Shown here in pieces: positions 33,806-47,099 of a stretch of DNA of 64,000 bases (position 1 is its first letter; every line of letters begins with the position of its first letter). The notes below the pieces were generated by a model that was not told where the DNA came from, ran no database searches, and saw only the letters and a list, made by a program, of their open reading frames with translations. The translations under genes and the position numbers were made by a program. Source of the DNA: Nepenthes gracilis (lineage: Eukaryota > Streptophyta > Magnoliopsida > Caryophyllales > Nepenthaceae); the NCBI GenBank assembly GCA_033239525.1, contig BSYO01000006.1, forward strand, positions 17,570,175-17,634,174, given 5' to 3'.

Positions 33806-35068
33806 GGTTGCCTAAAATAATATGTACTGAATATGCAATAGATATTCCAAAGATTTAGTAATGAAGAGAAAGATAAAATTTTTCATTGTGTTTGATAAGA
33901 CAATTTGAATAAGCCCTTATTTAAAGTACCTTTAAGATGAAACATTATCGAGCAATCTGATGGAGGCAAAGTAGATCACAAACAACACAGGTTGGTAAAT
34001 TATAGTGGTCAAGTCACTATATAGAAAGAGTTATTTAATGCCCTACGTACATTGCTTAACTCTGATGGAAGCCAACTATGCTATCAAATAGATGCATATC
34101 AAATTATGTGGAGCGCATATGGGTAGAAAGAATTTAGCCTTCAATATTATGAGATGGTATTATTACTGGCCAAAATTGAGGAAAGATCCTATGGAGTTTG
34201 TCAAACAATTTGACAAGTGTTAAATCTGTGACAACATCCCTAAAACACAATACACAAAACTCTAAGCCTAGCATGACCCCTGGACATTTGCGTAGTAAAG
34301 GCTGGACATATTAGGACCCTTTCTAATAGTGACCAGTTAAAAAAAAAATTTATTACCATGGTTAACAACTTTATAAAGTGGGTAGAAACATCTCCTTTGA
34401 TCAAAATTATAGAACAAAATGTAATAAACTTCATACGCTAAAGTATTATCTATAGATTTGGGATGTTAATGGTGATAGTCACTGGCAATAGTATTCAACT
34501 CTCGATTAAGAGTTTTACAAAATACTATCAAAGCATGGGAATCCAATTGGTTTCTGCATCAATATTAAAACTACAGATAAATCGACAATTAGAGGTGACC
34601 AATAAAACAATAATCAATTATTTAAAGACCAAGTTAAATAATGTTGAAAATGCTTTGGGTAAATGAACTCTATACAATGGAACGGAAGCGGTGATTCTGA
34701 TGAAAATAAGTTTACCAAGTTATCGGTAAAAACTTTTACTCCTGATTGAAATTCTCTACTCTTTAGATAGAATTTTAATCTCTTAGAGGAAACTAAAAAT
34801 GTGGCTCATATCCAGGGGTAGCCTACTAGCAAATGGTCACAATATTATAATAGAAATGTGAACACACGCACTTTTAAAGTTGGTAACTTGGTATTAAAAA
34901 TGATCCGAGTCACTAAAAGGCATACAAAAAAATAAGTTGTCCCCAACCTGTAAAAAACTACTCCTAGCATTCTCAAATACTCCAAAATAGGGAGTTCAAT
35001 GTATACACCTGAAACAAAAACTCTCTCTTGCACTTGGGACCATTTTTATCTCAAGAAATATCATCTAT
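33806..35068 (+). pseudogene. Ty3/gypsy pol remnant: integrase
   Basis: The zinc-binding end (GRKNLAFNIMRWYYYWPKLRKDPMEFVKQFDKC, 34113-34218) matches the HxxxH-CxxC integrase head. The core at about 34463-34666 gives IQLSIKSFTKYYQSMGIQ and INRQLEVTNKTIINYLKTKL, matching the ...QF..F...LGI...PQTNGQ.E..NK pattern. The C-terminal part (RNVRTRTFKVGDLVLK-like, 34850-34900) ends in DHFYLKKYHL (35038-35068), equivalent to the usual WNA.HLKKYY. Several stops and shifts. The start of the 3' flank is just after 35068. Confidence 0.85.
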
Positions 35069-36855
35069 AAAGAAGCCAACCTATGAGTTCAGATTTACAC
35101 CCAACCCCTCACTTTGAATTGCTTGAATGATGTAAACTTTTTACATATTATCAATAAAAATATTTTTTTTTTATAAATTGTTAATTTATAAGTATGCTAT
35201 AAATTCTTTTATATGATTGCATGTGTGTATGTGTATAAATTGTTAATAAGTATGTTAATCTAACAATGACTAACTCTGAGTCTGATAATTAGTTTCGACT
35301 CCCTGTTTGTTGAAACACAGTCATAGAGTATGTTCAAGAAAACTAAACGGCTCCAAATATGATCGCACATGCAAAATACAATAAAACTTGGGAGTTTGGG
35401 AACAAAGAATTTAATTCCCCTTTGAAGGTTCCAATTGTAGGATGGTTGAGGTCCCCCGAGACTCAACTATCAACATACTCACCCAACTTACTGAACCTCA
35501 AGTATGCTACTTGCACATCAGTGACGATGTTCCTTCTGCAAGACATGCACGATTAGTGATACGATCCATGATTAGGGAAAGCTCTCATCAATGTCGATAG
35601 TTTAATAACTTAGCTAAAAATTAATTCAAGTATCACAAGATCAAAGAAGTTACCCTCCTCTAAAGATTGATATCCTCAATAAATCAGCTATATAACAAAT
35701 GATCAAATTTCTCTGGTCAAACACTCCCGCTCAAGGTCTCCTCAAACTTTAGGTATTTTGATTGCTATCCCTTAGCTATGTATTAAGCCACAAAGGAGGG
35801 TAGATGTGCATAAATAACTCTATTTTTGCAAAAAACTAGCTCTTGCTTTTAAAATGGTATCTTGATCTTCAACAAAACTATTTCGGCTTTCCATGTCTCG
35901 GGCTATGCTTATCCACTCGGCCAATTCTTTCTCTTGGTAGATCAATCAATGTTCAAGACTCAACACCCTATCTTTAGTAGTCATCACTCTACAATCAAGG
36001 GCTTTAACTACAATTGGATTAATGTATGATTTTGACAGGTGTAGTTTATTGATATTAAAACAAAAGCCTGCATCTAACTTGATTTGCCAGCTCCAAGTAC
36101 TAGAATAGAGCATGTTAATAATAAGGAATTAAGTAATAAAATAAAAATTAAATGATAAAGATATATCTCCCGGGTGAAAAAATTTTCTCCAACAATGGAG
36201 TCAGTATAAGGTCCAGTGACGCCTAATTCATTAAATTTATAAACACTACATGGATGTTACCTAGTGCATTATGAATTACTAAAACTTTTAATGGTCAACC
36301 TTGTACAAATGGCTCTCACCGCTCCTTTGTTCGTAGTTGATGACATTTAAGTCAAAAGTCAATATTTGAGAACACATGGCCTCTTTCGACTAATCAATTA
36401 AATTATATACCTTGACAATAGATATTTATTCTTAATAATTATGTTATTGAACTCTTAATAGTGCATTCACAACCTCATAAACCCATCATTACTTACAAAT
36501 AAAATCGATGCATCCCATGGTGGCACACTTCGTCAAATAAAATTCTTTTTTAATAACTCTCACAATTACTTCTTTAAATCCTTTAATTCTGAAGGTACTA
36601 TCTTGAATAAAACTTTGAAAATTAGCCTAGGTCATGGAATTATTTCAACAAACTCAATTTTTTTGTTTGGTGATAAATTAGGTAAATCTTCTGAAAAATT
36701 ATCCTTAAACTCTCCAACCATTGGATCCCTTCTGTGAACACATTATAACTTCCGATAGTGGTAACCTAGATTACGTATATTATACACCCACCTTTCATTA
36801 AATGGTATTCATAAAAAGTAGAAATTACATAGGTCAACCCTTTTTGTTTATTCCT
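35069..36855. other. 3' flank of + gypsy and unassigned AT-rich DNA
   Basis: Probably the non-coding 3' part of the + strand element and then the downstream part of the - strand gypsy element, whose RT should lie here but cannot be read. The open frames (for example near 35260-35560) have no recognisable content. No LTR copy matching 28.1 kb was found by eye. Confidence 0.35.
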
Positions 36856-37200
36856 TTAAAGATAAAAACATTCATAATCCAAAATCAAAAGTATTACTGT
36901 CATATGAAAACAATCCACACTGGCATAAAAGTATACTGACCAATCTATACCTAATATTTTCTTAAAGTTATCCGTATCCAATAAAATCAAGTCTATAGTC
37001 AATTCTAACCCATGCATCCAAACTACACACATAGGACATATAATATCTGTTATCAAGGATGTTTCCATAGACATAGATATCATTACCAAAGAATTCATAA
37101 TCCTAGACAGCAAATACAGATAATATACAAATGCAAGGATACAAATATATATATAGACCCTAGGTTAAATAATATATGTACTGAATTCTCATAAATTAAA
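36856..37200 (-). pseudogene. Ty3/gypsy aspartic protease remnant
   Basis: The minus-strand open piece 37113-36856 reads MCVVWMHGLELTIDLILLD, NFKKILGIDWSVYFYASVDC and FHMTVIL. This matches the chromovirus-type protease region (...I.G....ADLIPLDM.DFDVILGMDWL..YHA.IDC..K.V), including the ILGxDW motif. The active-site DTG portion upstream is not clean. It lies downstream, on the same strand, of the gag and PBS. Confidence 0.75.
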
Positions 37201-38258
37201 AATTTATCATCCATAATCTAAGGACATGAATCCATATCATTGGCCAAAAAGATCTCCCCAAAGTATTTGACCTTCTAACTATTTGCCTTAAAAAATGGGA
37301 ACAGTCTTTTATCACGTGGCATATTAGTCAAAATTAAAATATACTCCTAACTACTTGTAACATAATCATCCTCCACAGAATTTACCATAATGTAAAACAT
37401 GGGTTTTGAATGTTATTGTTTGCCCACTGCACTTTGATGTTCAGCTCCCATTTCCATCCCCTTATCATCAAACATCAATCTTTCGTGATATTCTCTTGAT
37501 CCAAAACTTGAGAATACTCAGCCCACACTTTTCTCTCGAAAAAATTTCCCTCTGTAACAATTAGGACCAATTGATAATTTCAACCTATATCATCAACTTT
37601 AACGTCACCAAGTACTTTCAATTTGTATCATTTAACCTTTATAGAAATTTTTTCGCTCTCCTTATCTTGTCCATCACTATGTATGGAGTATAATGAGCCC
37701 ATTTTATAAACTTTGCATTATATTCCATTGTTCGTTTTTTTAGTCATAAATGGGCAAATTCGTTCACCTTATACTCTTGAAGACTCATTAAAAAGTACTT
37801 ATCCAGGAAAATCATTAGAAATGTGTTCCATAGAATCTCTTCATTTTTTTAATTTTAAAATTTTTTTCTATATTGTCCACCAATGATTGACTTTTCCATC
37901 GAACTTACACGAAGCAACCTTCACCGTGTCCTCCTTAAAACAATTGATACCTTTGAAAACTTTTTAAATATAATAAATCCAAATCTCAGCTTTTGTCAGA
38001 TTTAGATTACCGAAAAATTTCAACACCCTCTTTTTGGTGAATTGATCAAACACCATTAACCCAAATTCTAAATTCATCACAGCTAGCTTCAGATTTGGTT
38101 GCCTTTGAACCATCAGTTCATCACATCCACTAGCCTTACCATGATACGAAGATGCTCATTTTTTTCAATGAGAACTTGCACCATCTTCTCCATTTAACAT
38201 TTTGTATCCTCATAATTAACTATTTAATTCCATAAACCAAATAAAACACTATTCTTAC
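37201..38258 (-). pseudogene. Ty3/gypsy gag remnant
   Basis: On the minus strand about 37900-37750 reads IIGGQYRKKF-like text and then FLDKYF and QEYKVNEFAHL. This matches the retrotransposon gag core (WW...W..F...FL.KYFP......K..EF..L). Numerous stops. It occupies the expected place between the PBS (38259-38275) and the protease. Confidence 0.6.
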
Positions 38259-38275
38259 AGCTTACTATGATACCA
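38259..38275 (-). other. Retrotransposon primer binding site (initiator-Met type)
   Basis: The minus strand reads TGGTATCATAGTAAGCT, close to the TGGTATCAGAGC complement of the initiator-methionine tRNA 3' end. It begins 7 bases after a TGTGACA that would be the LTR end, and precedes gag. Confidence 0.75.
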
Positions 38276-38282
38276 TTTTAAT

Positions 38283-40114
38283 TGTCACATCTCTGACACC
38301 GCTTCCACTACCGAAGATCTAAAATTGAATATATTAAGCTCAAATCCTAATTTGAAACTCATAATAAATATTTAATCATTGACTTAAAATCTAATCAAAT
38401 ATCGAAATATAAACCTATTATAAATATCGCCACATAGTCATATAATAAATAAATATCAAAGTATAGGATTTAAAAGTCATAACCAAAAAGAGTTCTACAA
38501 ACTCATATTCTAATCAACTTAGACTATAAGGAAAGCCAAATCAAACCCAGAATTAGATCAATATATAATAAGATCTCTAATAGTGTACCAAATCATAATA
38601 ATTCTCAACACATGACCATTATACGACTATCAAAATTAAATTAATAAACTCTTAATCAAATAATTAAAATATTACAAAAGTATTCCAAAAATTAATTTTT
38701 TCTTAAAGCCTCTCTGACGCCCAAATCCCTTGCAAATATATTTGAACATTTTAATATGAAAGGTAAGTAAAAAGGTGACAAGAATAAGTTTAATATTCAA
38801 TAAAGTATATATGTGTGTGTGGTCGTAATGAACAAATATTGAAAAGACAATATTCATGATTACAAAATGAAGTACCAATAATATCTTAATTATGATAAAG
38901 TATGTGAAAAAATATATACAAATATATTTTCATATAAACATAAGACGTGTTGAATTTGTCCAGAAGTATAAACATGCACAACACGTAATTCTTTCATTGT
39001 ATAAAAACATAAAATTTGCAAAAATCATCCAAATAAATAAGAGCATACAGTATGTAAAAATCTTTTGACTGTATAAGAATCAAGGATCAATGATAATCTT
39101 ACTGACAACAGTCCAATATTAAAATTTAATTTATAATTATTTTTACATAATCAAATATTATATGACACTATTCCGGATCCATAAGTGAGTCAATCATATA
39201 TTATTTTCTATTGTCTGGATCAATCATCACTATTCTAACTTATAAATATTAGATTCGATTTTTAATGTACAAATAATATATTCAAATATATTCAAATATA
39301 CTTTGACAATTCTTTATAATTATTCATGTTTGATCAAAACTACTTTACATCAAAATATAATTATACAAATACTTTCTCAATGCTTGAAAAATAAATCATT
39401 TTTATAAACATTAAAGTAGAGTTTTTATCACTTTATTAGCAATTAAAAAATATACAAGTATATAAGTACAAGGATATTAGGATTTTAATATAACATATAT
39501 AAATTTATGACATAAGCTTATAAAATTTATATAAAATGGGAATCAAACTAACATGTATACAAAATATATCAATAAAAGGTAAAAAAATATCACATGTATT
39601 AGTATTTTAAAAATAAATACTCAAAATTTTTTTAAAAAAGGATTAACAACAAAGGTATAAATAAATTTAGATACTTTTGCCATAACTTTCATTTACCAAA
39701 AGGTTGCTCAAATTCTCTTAAATCCAATTTAGATTCCGTCATGAATTCAAACCAGAAATAGTTCATAATAATAGTTAACGATAATGAAACCCACAAAATA
39801 ATTTTTCGACTAAAAGACACCCAAATAAAAAATCTAAATATGAGTCAAACTTGACAAAATAATCAAAATAATAACACTGAAAATAAGAATTGTGTTAACC
39901 AACAAATGATCTATCCGAACTACTCGTTTGAACATCAACCACCTAATACAACCAGATAAGAAAAAATGATGATTTTGTAATCAAAATAATCCAATCATGC
40001 CTCCATCAACCTCATAATATCTAGACCCTAATCTATCAATCATTTTTTCATTGCCAAAAATATATAAAATACGAATACAACCCAAATATAAATATAATAA
40101 TTAAAAATACAAGT

Positions 40115-40159
<45 letters not shown>

Positions 40160-41537
40160 GAGACAAACCATACGTCCATAAATCAAAGTGAATGAACAAA
40201 TAAATGAAACATGAACAAAATTTTTATATAAACCAAAAGATTGAGCCTGATAATATGATAAATCAATAAATATCTGAGCATGATCTCATATGTAGAATTT
40301 ATAATTCATATGCAAAACATCAAATAGTCCCAATGTATAAAATTGTCCAAAGTCTAATATCAAAATCTAAATGGTGTCAAAACCTGCAAATCTGATAGTC
40401 AAATGTCTCAAATATCAAATTTGATGCATATAAAATTAATAAAAATTCAAAATATATTAAAATCAAAAAACAAAATATCAAAAGATTAACTTTGAGGAGG
40501 ATTACATATACTCTCGTTAATTTTAAACCAAATCACTATTATTTAAACTCATATGCGAGTTGTCTACAAGTTTCTTCCTATAGACGGTTTCAAATGGTAC
40601 TTTTTTTACCACCCATAGATAATAAGTGCAACTTCAAGTCTATCCTATAATAGTATACTTTAATTCCACATGATGGCTTTCAATAAAATGCCAAATTGAG
40701 GGAGGATTTTATAATAAATGTCAAAATTTTTTTCTCTTATCAAAAAATATAAAATTTAACTCCAAAAAATATAAATACAAAATTTTTTATTTTATAAAAA
40801 AATATAAATATTGAACAAATATAAAATAGTTTCCAATTCGAAGCTCATGTATAAAAACAACACGTGCAAGTCCCAAATGCAAATTTCATGATTTTTTCTT
40901 TACAAATATTATATATATAAATGTCCAATATTTTAAAATATTTACCCATATGGTCTAAACTCTCAATCTTCCCAAAATTTTGGTAAAACCTAACAAAAAT
41001 CTCAAAACCTTTGGTAAAACTATATACATGAAAATATATTCGAAATAGGATAAGTAAAAATGATATACATGTACAATACAATCACTAAATATAAGCAAAA
41101 CTTGAATAAAATAGAAATAGACCAAGGATTGAATTTATATGTACATACCTTTAATATCTAATATGACAAATCTGTCTAAAAGATACTTTAAAATCATCTT
41201 TCTTATCTTCCTCTCTCTTCTTTTCGTTCTCTTTCTCTCTCTTTCCTATTCTTTTCTTGCAAAAATAGCCAAAAATAATAAAAGGCACACATACTTACAT
41301 GAATCAGCACATAAGCACTGGTCAGGTATATATCCGACACCACATTTATCATGTTTGAAATTCTAATCTCGTAACTAACATTTAACCAATTTACCATTTT
41401 ACTAAATTTGGATTTGAATGTTACGTCAATACTTTGACTGAATATAATAAAATAAATTAAATCATATACAATATCAAAATAAGTGCCATATCTCATGTAG
41501 CCCTAATGCCGACCTAATCATGACATCGGATATTACA
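38283..41537 (-). repeat. Candidate gypsy LTR (about 3.25 kb)
   Basis: The LTR end next to the PBS is clear (minus strand ...GAGATGTGACA). Going upstream on the minus strand, the first TGTAA-type start that looks like a chromovirus LTR is TGTAATATCCGATG, beginning at 41537. The interval is non-coding and AT-rich. It holds the CCACCCATAGATAATAAGTG phrase (about 40610) and a CT-rich block (41200-41250). The 3.25-kb length is large, so nested insertions are possible and the outer end is inferred only from the motif. Confidence 0.45.
40118..40154. repeat. (AT)n microsatellite
   Basis: About 18 TA units without interruption, inside the candidate gypsy LTR. Confidence 0.95.
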
Positions 41538-44231
41538 GAAGGAGCTTGTTTATCATTAAAATCAGAGTAATACAATCTGTGGTAAAAAAATTCGTAATCT
41601 CTGCTATCCAACCGAACTAAGAAAAATATAACTTCGTTAGCTTGACATAAGCCCACATATGACATACAGCTACAACTCATAACCGGATTAACATTCATAT
41701 AACCGACAATCGATATGTAAAATACCTGCTATCTATTGTCCGAAACTATATTTAAAGTTAGAATACAACATTAGACAAAACAACTACTATTCAAAATCTA
41801 AAATATAACATTAGACATTTCGTAAATTAAATTCTAAACTCTTCCAATAGCTGTTCTTCAATCCTAATCATCCGACAAGTACCCGAACCTTTTATTTGAA
41901 GGAGTTAGTAAAATAGAAGTAAAGAAATAAGTCAAAAGCTTAATAAAACATATAACTTAGCAATTAAACATATAAACTTTGAATTAAAAATAAAGTGAAA
42001 GAATTAATGCATCAAATTTTAATGAAATACCATGAGATTTCGTAGCGATTTTCATAGTCGGCTTATGCAATATTTCTATATTTATCTTATCATATTTTTA
42101 TTCAATTTATGTCATTCAATCATACTCAAATATGAATTTTTTTAGGAACCAAGGGTTAGTAGGACTTACCAATTAATGGAGTGGACAATCAAAATATAAG
42201 TTATATTTATTTTTACACAATCAAATATCGTATGCTACTATTTAAGACCCATAGGTAAAATATTATATATATAACACTATAAATTGAGTTAAACGTCGCT
42301 TCTCATCCACGGATGATCGGTTGAAATCTCAATAAACCATTATAATATACTAAGAAATACTATAATATATTACTGAGTAAAATTTAGCCATAGTCCAATG
42401 TATATTTTTAGAAAAATTTTACACTTTTCTTTATAATTTATAGTTTTCACATACTAAAAAATCGCTTATAATTCTTTATATAATTGTAGAGTTTCTTAGA
42501 TAATCCTATAAATTCTTTGCATGAAATACTAAATTTAACTTTCTTAATCATACATAACTATTCTTAGAAACTTTGTACAACAAAATTCAAAATAGTGTGT
42601 AGAATTTGCAAATTCAATTTGTTTTAATAGCATGCAGAGAATTTATATAATTTTTCTAGAGCATATAAAGCATTAATGTAACAATTTCTAAACATGTAAG
42701 AGGACTTTTTGTAAAATTAAGCACGTAGGGATATAATATCAGAGTTTTAGAACGTGCTTGTAAATTAAATTGTAAAAACCAATATATACACACACATATA
42801 CATATATATATTATATATGAATTTAGACATCAATTTTATATATTTTTACAATAAAATAAAGAGAATTACATATGCATACTAAATAATATCATCATAACTT
42901 TAAAATCATGATTTGTATGATTATTGAAATAAGAAATATTTAAAGGATTTAGAAAAGAGTAGCAACAAGAAAAAAAAAAACTTGAAATGCACTTACCTTA
43001 ATCTAAATTACCAAAATTCAAGTTTTGATTCACTAAATTTAAACTTCCTTAGCCTTCTTTCTTTTCTTCTTTCTCTTCTCCTCATATTCTTCTCTCACCT
43101 ATGTCAAAACTGCTCAAAAAAATGGCAGAAATTAGTTGAAGGTCCCCTTATATACTAAGTGGCCCTCGAGCGCCACTCAGGCTCATATTAGGTGCCATGC
43201 GACTGGACTATAGTTCACAAGCGCTATTCGGGCTCACCTCGAATACAAAACTACAATAACAGCGTACAGCGCACTTGAGCGTCCTTCAGGCATGTATCAA
43301 GCGTGCACATTCTACCAACGAGCACTTATGGGCGGATCAAGCGTCCCTAAGTCGCTGACCACATAGGTTTTAATGCTTAGGCGCCGGTCAAACCTCCATC
43401 AAGTGTCTAGTCTTCTGATCCAATTTTTTTTTACTTTTGATCCAACTTTTTATATTTTTTGACTTCAAATTGAATTATATTTGCTTAATTAATTAATATT
43501 ACAATGATATACAAACTAGGGCCTTATAGCATCAAACCCCAATCACACACAAGGACCACATGAAGGACAGCATAAGCATGAGCAATCTACCAAAATCCAA
43601 CTTGAGCGCTCCAGAGACGCTTCTCGAACGCACCCAATCTGCTAAAATAGTGCATGAGCACATTAGGTATGCCTCAAGAGTCAAACTTATTTCCCTTTTC
43701 TGAATTTTCTTTTAAAGTTTTATTATATAATTATTTGTAATATATCGAAAATAAATTAGTAATATCAAATAAATTAAGTGAGAATAGAATGTTACAGATT
43801 CATTTTCTTCTTCTCTCTCTTCTTTTTTCTTTTTTTTTCTTCTCTTTCTCTTTACTCACTCAAAAATCTATAAGAAATGAGTCAAAATCGACGGATGGCA
43901 TATTTATAACAAATTGGTGCACGTACATCTATTAAAAATATATCAAGTGTAAAAACTTCTTTAAATTTACGTACGAACGACAAATACATGTACATCAAGC
44001 ACTACAACTTTGTGCTAAATATATAGGAGAGCCTCTCTAGACACCTTAGTTGTGACGATTTTATCTGAAATGTATTCATGCATGGATCAAGCATACATTG
44101 CGTGTCGTGGAGCCAAAATTAGTTTAGTCCAATACTAAATTTTTAACGAAGTTTATAATTATCCTTAATAATTAATCAATTTACTTATATTTGCCATATT
44201 TAATATACATTTTTTTATTTGGATCTTACAC
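41538..44231 (-). repeat. Further LTR fragments, nested or tandem
   Basis: Non-coding. The piece at 42196-42260 (ATTTTTACACAATCAAATAT, then TACTATTTAAGACCCATAGG) repeats wording at 39130-39190 and 53490-53550. CT-rich blocks at 43050-43100 and 43800-43860 are each followed by GC-rich patches or GAGTCAAAATC-like text. Minus-strand LTR-like starts TGTAACATTC (43797) and TGTAAGATCC (44231) suggest two more LTR ends. GC-rich patches at 43150-43430 and 43590-43690 are full of CTCGAGCG, CAAGCGT and TCAGGCAT words. Exact element boundaries are unresolved. Confidence 0.45.
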
Positions 44232-45980
44232 TAGGGGGGCCTAATATAGCACTAATTGGTAATGACATGCCGCCCAACACCAATATACCAATCCATTAAT
44301 CCAACACAATAGGGGTGAGAAAGCTACCAGTAGTGCACAACTTAGTAACATGTTTTCTAACAAAGTCCACACAAATCTAGTTATAAAAAAGTCATTATCA
44401 CTGATAGAACCGAAATAAGATCATTTCACATGAGTCCAATCATTCGACAACACCCAATCAATCAAAGCTTTGATATAAAAGAACAAATCTTTCTAATTCT
44501 TCATAGAGTTGGGATTTTCTTTACTTATTTTAAAATATTTTTTAAAGTCAAAGAAATTTAGTTATTTTTCTGACTAAAATGAAAAATAAATGTTGACGTC
44601 CACTCTAAGCTAATAGCGCAGAAAAAAGACACAACTGACCAAGAATTTGATAAAATTTGGACGGAGCCGAGTGATAGGGATTTCTAAAGCTTTTGTTATC
44701 TTCACAAGTTTTCTAACAATAGGGATGCAAAGTTTGTCCTTCAAATGGCTTCATAAATTTCAATGAAGCCATCTTGGGAATAGTAAGTCCTCTCGTCTTG
44801 TGAAGGGACGACAAATGGAATGGTTGTCGAAATATCAAATTTATCATAAATATTAAAAATATTAAACAGTGACAAATATAAAGCAATGTCAACAGCATTC
44901 CTAAGAGAGTCTCGTGGAGCCAGTATTAACAAAATGAGATGAGATTATGGAACTTTAAAAACTTTGGGTTCAAAAATTTTTATTTCATGAAAGCGTAGAA
45001 GCAGGAAGAACAACACCGGCCGGAGTTAAACAACGGAAAAAGAAATGCTAGAATTTAAAAAAAAAAAAAAGACTTAAGTTTGAAAATAGTGCGTTTTAAA
45101 GAAAATATTGATCCAAACAGTGAGAGTTTTCCTTAAACCTTTCGTGTTAAGACACATTTTCACTATATTTAAAATGATCAAAAAAGCTGCATATTGATAA
45201 CCTATAAAAATAGAATTACAAACAATGCGTCACGTGTCTTGAAATGAAAGTGGTCATCTAGCGCAGTATTAAATGTTCCATTGATGAATCATGTCAATCA
45301 CAATAATTATCATTGTGCTAATATCATATAACTAACTGTTCAAATATGATGAAATGACAATTCAATTAGTCCAACGAGACAAATTTGTTAAACTCTTAAA
45401 ATTTTGGTTATTTACTTAATAGTCCTAATTTATTATAGAGTCGAGTAGTCAAATTTTATCAAAATTTAAAGTTGACCGTCAAACTATAGCTCAGGATATT
45501 CTCTAGCATTAAGACCAAGAACTAAAAAAATTTTTATCTAGATTTGTCAATTAATAAAAAATTTCATTGACTTCACATTTACCAGTGAATGTGCACAACT
45601 CCAAATAAGAAAGTAACAAATTAAATAACACGATGTGAACATAAAAAATAAAAAACTATCAATTTTTTATTTTTTTCTTGGTAATGATCATGTACAAAGT
45701 ATATTTTGATATAAAAATATTAAACCTATTGGCTTTGGGGAAAAAAAAGAAAGAAAAGTATCAAGATAATGAATCTTATCAGCTGCGGCAGAAGATTCAT
45801 CATTCCTCGCTCCATCGCAAAAAATGTCTAAATCGAAAGAAAGAAGGCAAAATCCAACCACACTACCCCAGCAAAATGTTAGTCCCATCAAAGAAAAATA
45901 CATAAACCAAGTGTTGGGGATCCAATGACTACTTGGATGAACAAAGAGTAATAATAACGACAATGCATGAAAAGCAAACA
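44232..45980. other. Intergenic AT-rich DNA
   Basis: No recognisable gene or complete mobile element. The open frames at 44713-44932 and 45678-45981 overlap on opposite frames or strands and look accidental. Confidence 0.5.
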
Positions 45981-46590
45981 ATAATCACAAAATAAAAATA
46001 TAAGATATAAGTGATTTTATGTAGAAAACTCTCTTCTCAATAAGAGAAAAAATATGGGACAAAACGTTCGAAATATTTATTATGTAAAAAACGGTTACAC
46101 AAACCTTAAATATAGATTACAATGACTGAATACCTTGAATCAAACCAACTCGAGTAACAACAAAGACGAGATGGATCGGCGTATACTCGCTTTTTTCTCT
46201 ATCTCTCTTTCTTTCACTGACGGTACTCACTGATCTGTTTTTACATGTGGTATTTTTTATTCTCTGTCTATCATCACAAATCCTAAAACACTTCACGTGC
46301 TTTATAATTATGTTGGATTGTGCTCGGGCACTTTTGGACTTGGCACCCGAGCCCTTTCGACACATCACTGTCCAATCTCCCTTCAAACTCGGTACCCAAT
46401 TGCTCCTCAGTATCAGCGCCCGAGTTGCCCCTTGACTTAGCACTCAGTTGCCCCTCGGTGCTTGAACACAAAAGCCCTCGGCCACTCGCCACACGCGCAA
46501 ACACTCTGGCCCTTGTACAAATATTGTGCAACCTTTCGATAACCATCAGTTTATAACGACATCTATAAGGGAGTGATCAAAACCTAATAC
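45981..46590 (-). repeat. copia-type LTR, reverse orientation
   Basis: Reading the minus strand, the GC-rich patch (46510-46320: GAGTGTTTGCGCG, CCGAGGG and GGCGCTGATA words) comes first. Then come a purine-rich leader (46210-46180), TTTGTGTAACCG and AACGTTTTGTCCCATATTTTTTCTC, and finally GAGTTTTCTACATAAAATCAC. The last two phrases match the LTR at 31.6-31.66 kb. The 90-100-codon open frames in the patch are by-products of GC content. Confidence 0.6.
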
Positions 46591-47099
46591 AATGGTCACC
46601 AAGAGGTATAAAGTTCCACTAGTGATTACCTACTTGAAAATCTAGTCTAGCTAATAACACTACGTTAATAAGGGGAACCAAGATGGCATCATGGTAGATT
46701 ATCATGGCATCAGGACCACCTCTCTTTTATCTAAGATTTTTATTAAAAAAAAAAATCCACCAAGAAAGGAAAAAATACGAAGATCCAGCTAAATCGATCC
46801 ATCGTTAAGGTAGAAAGACCGGATGAGGAAAATAAAATGAGAGATTAGTTCCATTTATAACTAAAAAACTAGTTATAAAATAAAACATTTTGAAGTTAAA
46901 GTATGCACTTGACGGTTAAAAGAATCTTTGCCAAAGCAACAATATAGCAAGATTTGATTGATAAAACAAGTTAGTATTGATTACTTGTGACTTCAAGTTC
47001 TTTGGGAAAAAACTTTCAAACAGTGCAAGAAATGGGCCGCTTTTTTCCTACTTTTTAATATTTTTGAAACTTAAATTTAACCTCTAAATATAAAAAATT
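46591..47099. other. Intergenic AT-rich DNA
   Basis: Nothing recognised beyond low-complexity A-rich sequence. Confidence 0.5.

Noticed and set aside
37012..37194. 60-codon plus-strand frame
   Set aside because: It is the shadow of the minus-strand gypsy protease remnant.
46117..46556. Open frames of 62-108 codons on both strands
   Set aside because: They belong to the GC-rich patch of a reverse copia LTR; no protein similarity is recognisable.
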